The notes under the pieces were generated by a model. That model ran no database searches. It saw nothing but the letters and a program-made list of their open reading frames with translations, and was not told where the DNA came from. A stretch of 41,673 nucleotides of DNA from Acidobacteriota bacterium (GTDB lineage Bacteria > Acidobacteriota > Terriglobia > Terriglobales > Acidobacteriaceae), in contig JAJZIF010000001.1 in the NCBI GenBank assembly GCA_021810735.1, positions 1 through 41,673 of the forward strand, in the 5' to 3' direction. Positions 35,882-41,673 of this stretch are shown in pieces. Made by a program: the position numbers and the translations under genes. Every line of letters begins with the position of its first letter. The first letter of the stretch is position 1.

Positions 35882-36156
35882 CGCCCTACACGCCCACCCC
35901 TGTATCCATCGGCTCTTGCAAGCTGCTGCGGCTCCCTTCAGGAACTATTTGCCCAACTTCGTCCCCGTTCTCGTATCGTTCCCATACGGGCAGTCAATCG
36001 TTTCTCTCTGCCTATAGTTTCGCATCCTGCCCCGGCACTTTTTCCACTGGATCGAGGGTATATTTCGTGATTCATTCCCACGATCACGCACGGACCCCTC
36101 AAATCACGGTATTATCACTGATTTCGATGCCGCAAAAATCTTCTGAAAAAAAATAA

Positions 36157-37131
36157 TTACGAGTACCTTTGCTGGTGCCACTCCCACGCGCTCGCCAGAA
36201 TCTCCTCCAGCCTCGCGTGCTGCGGCGTCCACCCCAGCTCTCGCTGAATCTTCTCTGAACTCGCCACCAGAACCGCCGGATCCCCGGATCGCCGCGGCTC
36301 CTCCACCACAGGAATGTCCCGCCCCGTCACCTTCCGCGCCCCCTCAATCACTTCGCGCACGCTAAAACCCTGCCCGTTGCCCAGGTTGTAGATCAGCCTT
36401 CCGCCGCGCTCTTCATCATCCAGCGCATCCAGCGCCAGCAGATGCGCCTGGGCCAGGTCGTGCACGTGAATGTAATCCCGAATGCACGTCCCGTCCGGCG
36501 TCGGATAATCGGTCCCGAATACCTTGATCGCCTCACGCCGCCCCATTGCCGCATCCAGAATCAGCGGTATCAGGTGTGACTCCGGCTCATGCGCCTCGCC
36601 GCGCCCCGGCATCGCCCCCGCCACATTGAAGTAGCGCAGGCTCGCATACCGAAACCCATGGCAGCGGTGGAACCACGTCAGCATATGCTCCACCAGCAGC
36701 TTCGACTCGCCATATGCATTCGTCGGCTGTAGTTTGGCGTCTTCAGCAATCGGCGTCTTTTCCGGCTCCCCATAAACAGCCGCTGTCGACGAAAATACCA
36801 GCTGGTTGACACCCACCGCCAGCATCGCCTCCAACAGGGTCAACGTCGAAGCCGTATTGTTGCGGAAATAGACCTCCGGCACCCGCATGCTCTCGCCTGC
36901 TTCAATCAGCGCCGCGAAATGCATTACCGCCCCCACTCCGCTTCGCAGCACCCGCTCCACCGCCTCCCGGTCAGCCAGTTCCGCCTTTACAAACTCTGTT
37001 CCCGCCGGAACCATCTCCCGCCGGCCATGCGTCAGGTTATCCAGCACTATCACTTCATGCCCCTGCTGGACCAGCAACCCCGCAACCGTTCCGCCAATAT
37101 ACCCCGCGCCGCCCGTCACAAGAATCTTCAC
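36157..37131 (-). CDS. galE: UDP-glucose 4-epimerase
   Basis: A 324-aa extended short-chain dehydrogenase interconverting UDP-glucose and UDP-galactose. NAD motif TGGAGYIGG (residues 6-14), catalytic S115/T116 in FSSTAAVYGEP, and Y140-x3-K144 in NAYGESK are all present; RYFNVAGA follows. Length is slightly short but normal for the family. The start is GTG 37129-37131, so the first residue is read as M; AAGG and GAGGAG lie upstream. A T-run follows the stop codon, but no stem is seen before it. It may supply sugar for cell-surface polysaccharide; neighbours do not narrow this. Confidence 0.93.
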   Translation of the reverse strand: MKILVTGGAGYIGGTVAGLLVQQGHEVIVLDNLTHGRREMVPAGTEFVKAELADREAVERVLRSGVGAVMHFAALIEAGESMRVPEVYFRNNTASTLTLLEAMLAVGVNQLVFSSTAAVYGEPEKTPIAEDAKLQPTNAYGESKLLVEHMLTWFHRCHGFRYASLRYFNVAGAMPGRGEAHEPESHLIPLILDAAMGRREAIKVFGTDYPTPDGTCIRDYIHVHDLAQAHLLALDALDDEERGGRLIYNLGNGQGFSVREVIEGARKVTGRDIPVVEEPRRSGDPAVLVASSEKIQRELGWTPQHARLEEILASAWEWHQQRYS

Positions 37132-37490
37132 TGTGCCTTCCCGCTCCTCGTCTTTTCTTGCTTTCCCATGCCGTCACCGCTGCGCGGCAGAGGCAATGAA
37201 TCCGTTTTCATTCATTCTCCCACGCCCCCAATCATGGAATTACTTCTCTCCTTGCTCTGTACTCTGGAAAAACTTTCGCATCCCCTTTCGTGCAGTTATC
37301 CTCCCATCAGCGCTAATATGAAGCCACGAGGAGGCCAATTCAGCACTTTGGTTCCTGCTGCCCTGTCTGCCGTCTAAATATTTCTTAACTTTGCGATTCG
37401 GACCGCGCCGGATGCAGTTCCCCGAAAGCGACACGGTGATCCAATTGCAGTGCGGATCCTAATGTCTGTTCGCCTTGTAAATTCTGCATT
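37132..37490. other. Intergenic stretch upstream of the TonB-like gene
   Basis: The gap from galE to the TonB-like gene is 515 bases. No gene is supported in its first 360 bases; short frames here lack ribosome-binding sites and protein-like composition. Its right part holds a sigma-54-like promoter and a candidate activator site, listed separately. Confidence 0.5.
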
Positions 37491-37520
37491 GGCCCCTGGG
37501 GGTCCAGCCGGCTCCGGGGC
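37491..37520. promoter_or_regulatory. Candidate upstream activator site
   Basis: GC-rich dyad: GCCCC (37492-37496) with GGGGC (37516-37520), enclosing the palindrome AGCCGGCT (37506-37513 approximately). It lies about 60-90 bases upstream of the start predicted for the sigma-54 promoter, where enhancer-binding proteins usually sit. Assignment is speculative. Confidence 0.3.
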
Positions 37521-37553
37521 TGAACACAAACAGCGCGCATCCTGCTCGTCAAT

Positions 37554-37570
37554 TTGGAACGCGACTTGCA
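37554..37570 (+). promoter_or_regulatory. Sigma-54 (-24/-12) promoter of the TonB-like gene
   Basis: TTGGAACGCGACTTGCA matches the consensus YTGGCAC-R-N4-TTGCW at all but one fixed position. The GG (37556-37557) and GC (37568-37569) have the required 12-base periodicity. Transcription would start near 37581, giving a 66-base leader. Sigma-54 control implies an activator protein. Confidence 0.6.
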
Positions 37571-37646
37571 GCACAAATAGTTAGAGGACCAGGCTGACCT
37601 CAAAATCAGACCTGCGTCCCACCCCAATTGGAGTGAGATTTTCTTT

Positions 37647-38720
37647 ATGGCAACGACGGACCGTTCGAACCATCCCACCTTCGGACTCTTGCCGGAAGAA
37701 AAGCGCGGATTTAAATCACTGGGGATCAGTGCGCTCATCAATATCGCGATTGCGGTCATTGTGCTGATCATCTCCATGTCAGCCGTACATGTTGTGCACG
37801 AGAACAATCTCGTGGCCAATGAGCTCATCTTCCAGCCGCCTCCACCCAAGCCCGTCGTCCAGCCACCGCCACGCGTCCATGTCTTCGCTCCGCCTCCCAC
37901 CATGCCGTCCAAGATCTTCATGCCGGCCCCGAAACCGGTGAAGGCGCCGCCCAGGATCACGCATATCAAGATGCCGACCCCGGCTCTGCCAAACATTCCG
38001 GCGGCCCCGCCCCTGAAGGTGGCTCCCCCGCCCAAGCCCAAGGTTGGTCTCTTCAAGAGCTTCAACCCCACCCCGGTCGCAAACAACAAGTCACACCCCA
38101 CGGTGCATACTGGCGGCTTCGGCGATCCCGAAGGGGTGCATGCTGACCCCAACGCCAAACGCAAACCCATCCTTGTCGCCTTCGGCTCCTCTGAGGATGC
38201 GCCCGGCTCCGCCAACTCCGGCGCTGGCAGAGCACGTCCCGGCTCCGTCCACGGAGTCGACTTCGGCTCCGGCGTCTCCAACGGCGTTCGCGGCGGCCAT
38301 GATCGCGGCACCGTCGCCTCGGCGGGATTCAGCAATGGTGTCGTCGGCGGCTCCGGTTCCCGTCGCAGCCCCGGTACGATCGCCAAGGCGGCCTTCGGCA
38401 GCAACATGTATGGCAACTCGGGTCGCCATCTGCCTCGGCAGCAGAAGCCCAGCACCACGCCCATCATCGTGCTCTGGAAGCCGCTCCCAACCTATACCGC
38501 CGCAGCCCTCCAGCAGCATATTCAGGGCGACGTCACACTGCGCGTCCGCTTTTCCGCCGCTGGACAGGTGCAGGTCCTCAGCATCGTGCGCGGCCTCGGC
38601 TACGGACTGGACAAACAGGCGGAACTTGCCGCCGAGCAGATTCGCTTCAAGCCGGCTACGCGCGATGGCCACCCCATCGACGCTGTCCGTATCGTTCGCA
38701 TTACGTTCCAGATGACCTGA
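37647..38720 (+). CDS. TonB-like energy transducer
   Basis: A 357-aa protein with the TonB layout: short cytoplasmic N-terminus, one transmembrane helix (about residues 25-48), a long proline-rich periplasmic spacer (about 55-150, full of P-P-P-K-P repeats), a glycine/serine-rich stretch (about 155-265), and a C-terminal TonB-like domain (about 275-357) with G-D-V-T-L-R-V-R-F-S-A-A-G-Q-V and A-A-E-Q-I-R-F-K-P-A. GGAGTGAG lies nine bases before the ATG. TonB proteins couple the proton-driven ExbBD complex to outer-membrane receptors; ExbB/ExbD are not in this window. A sigma-54-like promoter lies upstream. The M48-like gene follows after 109 bases. Confidence 0.85.
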   Translation: MATTDRSNHPTFGLLPEEKRGFKSLGISALINIAIAVIVLIISMSAVHVVHENNLVANELIFQPPPPKPVVQPPPRVHVFAPPPTMPSKIFMPAPKPVKAPPRITHIKMPTPALPNIPAAPPLKVAPPPKPKVGLFKSFNPTPVANNKSHPTVHTGGFGDPEGVHADPNAKRKPILVAFGSSEDAPGSANSGAGRARPGSVHGVDFGSGVSNGVRGGHDRGTVASAGFSNGVVGGSGSRRSPGTIAKAAFGSNMYGNSGRHLPRQQKPSTTPIIVLWKPLPTYTAAALQQHIQGDVTLRVRFSAAGQVQVLSIVRGLGYGLDKQAELAAEQIRFKPATRDGHPIDAVRIVRITFQMT

Positions 38721-38829
38721 CGGGAAAAATCACAATGGCTCATCCCGTCTCAAATTTCTATTTTGTTGATTTGCTCGAAATGGATCGAAACGATCCAACC
38801 TTTTCAAACCATGCAGTCAGGAGCCTTCA

Positions 38830-40620
38830 ATGTTTCGTAAGTTTTGCGTGCTGGGTTTAGTCCTGAGCCTCGGGGTTGCTCCCGTCTGGGCCAGGAAATA
38901 CAAATACCGCGAGCAGTTGCCGCCCCTTACCGCGCAACAGAAAGCGCTCATTCGGACGGCCATGGTGCGGGAACAGGCCACTATCAAGGCCATCGAGAAG
39001 GATACGCCAGTCGTCCAGACCTACATCCAGAACCTGCGCCCCGATCCTGTTCTCTATCAGGTGCCGGTCTCTGACCAATACAGCGTTGCCCGCGTCGATT
39101 TCGGCAAGGCCTTCTCGGCCAATGCCTACGAAGCCAGAAAATCCCACCGCGGCTGGTTCCGCGGCTCCTTCCAGTACCTCAAGGACCTCACCAAATCCTT
39201 CCAGATCAGCGACAACCCCACCGGCTTCATGGACATGATGTTCGTGGACCCGCGCGGCTTCAACTTCAACAACTACTCTTTCGCCTTCGTCCGCCAGCAG
39301 TTCCTCGGTGAAATCCGCACCAGCGTCTTCGACGTCCGCCCCAAGCGCCACGCCGGCTCCGGCCGCTTCTTCGGCCGCATCTGGGTTGAGAACGACGGCG
39401 GCAACATCGTACGCTTCAACGGTACCTACACCAACAATCCCAACAACCCCGTCGATCACTACTACCACTTCGACAGCTGGCGCAAGAACATCCAGCCCGG
39501 CCTCTGGCTTCCCTATGCCATCTATGTCGAGGAAACCCACAGCACCTCATCCCAAAAATCCCTCGCCCTGCGCGGCCAGACCTTCTACTGGGGCTACGCG
39601 CTCAAGATCCCGCAGCAGGTTTCTGAATCCGAATCTGTCAACATTGAGAACGCGCAGGATGAAAGCCAGAACGCCAGGGACCTCAGTCCCTTGCAGGCCG
39701 AGCGTCATTGGATCGTTGAGGCCCAGGACAACGTCCTCGACCGCCTCCAGCAGGCCGGCCTGCTTGCTGCTCCCAGCCCCTTCGATAAGGTCCTGGATAC
39801 CGTCACGAACAACATTCTCATCGGCAACAATCTGAACCTGCCCTACCAGATTCATTGCCGCGTCATGCTCACTGAGCCGCTGGAGTCCCTTGCCGTCGGC
39901 AATACCATCCTGCTCAGCAAGGGCCTCATCGACGTCCTGCCCAACGAAGAAGACCTGGCGGCTGTCATCAGCTTCCAGCTCGCGCAAATCCTCCTCGGCC
40001 ACCACATTGACACCCGCTACGCCTTCAGCGATCGCCTGCTCTTTCCAGACGAGGCTGCTTTCCAGCGCATCGACATGAATCACTCCATGGCCGATGACGC
40101 CTCGGCAGCAAAGAAGGCGGTCGAACTCTTCGACCACTCCGTATACGCCAGCAAGTCGCCTCAAGTGGGCCTCTTCTTCGAGCAGTTGATGGCCCGCGAA
40201 AAAGCTCTCAAGAACCTGCTCACCCCGCGCCTCGGCGACTCCCTCATTCAGCCCGACGGCCAGCCCTGGCTTGCGGCATTCCTGCAGGGCGCGCCTCCGC
40301 TCAACATGAAGAACCTCAACCAGATCGCTGCCCTTCCTCTCGACAGCCATCTCAAAATCAATCCATGGACCGATGAAGTTCAGACCCTCAACCTGAGTCC
40401 TGCTCCGCTGCTCACCCCAGCCGACAAGATGCCGTTTGAGATCACCCCCGTCTACTTCCGCCTCAGGCCTTACCAGCCGCCGGCAACCACCCAGGGGGCG
40501 AATCCGACGCCCGATAATGGATCGAACCCTGCCCCACCGGCCCCTCAGGTGCTCAAACCGAATCCCGGATCTCCTGTTCCCGCCGGCTCGGCAAACAACG
40601 GCAACGGTTCGCAACCATAG
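38830..40620 (+). CDS. Exported M48-peptidase-like protein, active site lost
   Basis: A 596-aa protein with signal peptide (about residues 1-21, VWA-R). Residues about 75-240 look like a beta-rich LolA-like domain (RIWVENDGGNIVRFNGTY). Residues about 310-450 follow the M48 (Ste24/BepA-like) metallopeptidase outline: I-L-L-S-K-G-L-I-D-V-L-x-N-E-E-D-L-A-A-V leads into where HExxH should be, but the site reads F382-Q-L-A-Q386, so both histidines and the glutamate are gone. The tail (about 545-596) is proline/asparagine-rich and disordered. AGGAG lies six bases before the ATG. It is likely a non-enzymatic relative, perhaps in outer-membrane quality control as BepA is. A strong terminator follows. 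Confidence 0.75.
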   Translation: MFRKFCVLGLVLSLGVAPVWARKYKYREQLPPLTAQQKALIRTAMVREQATIKAIEKDTPVVQTYIQNLRPDPVLYQVPVSDQYSVARVDFGKAFSANAYEARKSHRGWFRGSFQYLKDLTKSFQISDNPTGFMDMMFVDPRGFNFNNYSFAFVRQQFLGEIRTSVFDVRPKRHAGSGRFFGRIWVENDGGNIVRFNGTYTNNPNNPVDHYYHFDSWRKNIQPGLWLPYAIYVEETHSTSSQKSLALRGQTFYWGYALKIPQQVSESESVNIENAQDESQNARDLSPLQAERHWIVEAQDNVLDRLQQAGLLAAPSPFDKVLDTVTNNILIGNNLNLPYQIHCRVMLTEPLESLAVGNTILLSKGLIDVLPNEEDLAAVISFQLAQILLGHHIDTRYAFSDRLLFPDEAAFQRIDMNHSMADDASAAKKAVELFDHSVYASKSPQVGLFFEQLMAREKALKNLLTPRLGDSLIQPDGQPWLAAFLQGAPPLNMKNLNQIAALPLDSHLKINPWTDEVQTLNLSPAPLLTPADKMPFEITPVYFRLRPYQPPATTQGANPTPDNGSNPAPPAPQVLKPNPGSPVPAGSANNGNGSQP

Positions 40621-40647
40621 CTCTTGCAGACCTTCACCCAGCGCTTT

Positions 40648-40680
40648 CGGGGCCGTCCCGCGGCCCCGATTTTCTTCTCC
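40648..40680 (+). terminator. Rho-independent terminator of the M48-like gene
   Basis: An 8-bp GC-only stem, CGGGGCCG (40648-40655) with CGGCCCCG (40661-40668), loop TCCCG, followed by ATTTTCTTCT. It lies 28 bases past the stop codon. Confidence 0.85.
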
Positions 40681-40769
40681 TGCCGCATGCAGGATTACAA
40701 CCCATGGCTACTGTGACGGTCACTCTCCATGCGAATTTTCCTGGCCATAAGCAGTCGCCGCTTGTAGTT

Positions 40770-40876
40770 TTACCAGTCATCAGAAACCGCACTTTGGCGC
40801 TCGACCTGCATACCGGCTGGTAAGGCTGTATGTTTTTAGAGGATCGTTACTGCTGTCTGGCCCTCGCTTTACCAGC
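40770..40876 (+). promoter_or_regulatory. Leader with mutually exclusive hairpins before the small barrel gene
   Basis: CTGGTAA at 40817-40823 can pair with TTACCAG at 40770-40776 or with TTACCAG at 40869-40875 (the latter extends to 10 of 11 bases: GCTGGTAAGGC with GCTTTACCAGC). The two loops are about 40 and 45 bases. Alternative pairing of this sort is the logic of riboswitches and attenuators, but no known riboswitch class is recognised. The rest of 40681-40951 shows no gene. Confidence 0.3.
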
Positions 40877-40951
40877 TCGCCGTGAAACCTGAGACTCTTC
40901 TCATCGCGACGCCAGCCCGCCACTACGATCCAAGCCTCTGGAGAACGTGGG

Positions 40952-41521
40952 ATGATTAGAAATTTCTTTGTATGGGCCGGCGTCCTCATGCTCGTGCCGC
41001 TTGCTTTTGCCCAGGTTGCCCCTTCCACTACCGGCGGAAATGGCTCCATCACCGTCGGCGTGGAAGCCTCAGCCTTCAGGCCGGACTCCCTCCCCGGTTA
41101 CACCGGTGGCCATGTCGTCGGGCCCGGCATTTACTTTGATATCGACCTCATGCCCCGCTGGGGCGCGGAAGGCGAAGCCCGCTGGATGCACTGGCATGGA
41201 AGCGGCGGCCAGCAGCAGTCCGACTACCTTCTCGGACCGCGCTATCGCCTCCTGCGCTGGCACGGTCTGTCCGGCTGGGCCAAATTCATGATGGGCGCCG
41301 GCGTCGAAGACTTCCCAAACCAGATCGGCACCGGCAGCTATTTCGCCTACGCTCCCGGTGGAGATCTCGATTACCATCTCAGTCCCCGTTTCAGTCTCCG
41401 CGCCGGATACGAATACCAGTTCTGGCCCCACGCTCCCAACATCCCCTACTTTCCCAACAACGGAATGCACCCTTCCGGCTTCAGCATCGGCATCGGGTAC
41501 CGCATCATCCGCCAGAAATAG
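40952..41521 (+). CDS. Small outer-membrane beta-barrel protein
   Basis: A 189-aa protein with signal peptide (about residues 1-20, LAFA-Q) and an eight-strand barrel outline: repeated G-x-G-x-Y/F-x-D strands, SGWAKFMMGAGVEDF in the middle, FSLRAGYEYQFWPH, and a last strand IGIGYRI. This is the OmpA/OmpX-like small-barrel format. GGAG lies eight bases before the ATG. Function unknown. The stop codon TAG is within TAGAGCAT, the same eight bases that begin the palindromic element at 25991. It is preceded by a leader with alternative hairpins and followed by a strong hairpin. Confidence 0.7.
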   Translation: MIRNFFVWAGVLMLVPLAFAQVAPSTTGGNGSITVGVEASAFRPDSLPGYTGGHVVGPGIYFDIDLMPRWGAEGEARWMHWHGSGGQQQSDYLLGPRYRLLRWHGLSGWAKFMMGAGVEDFPNQIGTGSYFAYAPGGDLDYHLSPRFSLRAGYEYQFWPHAPNIPYFPNNGMHPSGFSIGIGYRIIRQK

Positions 41522-41563
41522 AGCATCTCTGTTCACCTCGTCGAGCAAGATGCCCCACCGCAC

Positions 41564-41590
41564 GTGGCCGTTCCGCCAAAGAACGGCCAC
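41564..41590. terminator. Perfect 10-bp hairpin after the small barrel gene
   Basis: GTGGCCGTTC (41564-41573) and GAACGGCCAC (41581-41590) form a perfect stem around CGCCAAA. It lies 43 bases past the stop codon. No T-tract follows, so it may block exonucleases or serve a convergent gene beyond the window. A weaker stem, GCATCT/AGATGC, lies at about 41524-41552. Confidence 0.6.
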
Positions 41591-41673
41591 ACTTGCCAGA
41601 TCTGATTCTCTCAATAGGGTCAGGTGAACCGCTCTCGGCACAACGAGCGAAAATCAATCCCGCTGGCTCTGAT

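Noticed and set aside
38721..38753. GACGGG/CCCGTC stem after the TonB-like gene as a terminator
   Set aside because: Only 6 bp with a 19-base loop and no T-tract; read-through into the M48-like gene seems equally likely.

Overview
The window looks like chromosomal DNA from a Gram-negative, GC-rich soil bacterium, most likely an acidobacterium of the Terriglobia/Acidobacteriaceae type. This rests on inference: lpxB and several outer-membrane barrels indicate a diderm, and a large BNR-propeller secreted protein, a DUF5916 barrel, a GlgE/TreS-Mak pathway and a CrtI-like oxidoreductase together fit that group. No rRNA, phage, CRISPR or transposase gene was seen.

Layout. 1-5.4 kb: the tail of an unknown gene, a 1045-aa secreted BNR/sortilin-like propeller protein, and a divergent pair (ICMT-like membrane methyltransferase and GbsR/MarR-type regulator) sharing a 38-bp inverted repeat that overlaps the regulator's start codon. 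A gene-poor stretch follows, holding a degenerate tRNA-Cys 3' half. 5.4-12.5 kb: CrtI-like FAD oxidoreductase, a DUF5597 remnant, a CoA-binding protein, a DsbD-type thiol:disulfide interchange protein, a LolA-like exported protein and an outer-membrane barrel. 12.8-20.1 kb: a tight minus-strand operon, glgE - treS/mak fusion - GT81-like protein - TM-helix (mechanosensitive-type) membrane protein. It links alpha-glucan/trehalose metabolism to what looks like osmotic adaptation. 20.3-23.9 kb: polyprenyl-phosphate-type glycosyltransferase, threonine aldolase and HemW. 24-30.4 kb: a type-I ABC exporter ending inside a MITE-like palindromic element, a GH16 glucanase, lpxB, and a TPR-tailed M1-peptidase-like protein translationally coupled to lpxB. 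30.4-37.1 kb (minus strand): two MacB/FtsX-type permeases without an ATPase, a 60-aa protein, a DUF5916 barrel and galE. 37.6-41.7 kb: a TonB-like protein behind a good sigma-54 promoter match, an M48-peptidase-like protein, and a small outer-membrane barrel with alternative hairpins in its leader.

The most striking pattern is three enzyme-fold proteins whose active-site residues are substituted: the M1-like protein has lost H, E and E of the zinc site, the M48-like protein has FQLAQ in place of HExxH, and the GT81-like protein has an altered metal and acceptor motif. Each sits next to an intact partner system (lpxB, TonB-like protein, GlgE/TreS-Mak). Several genes also have a -10-like hexamer 6-8 nt before the ATG, which suggests leaderless transcripts.
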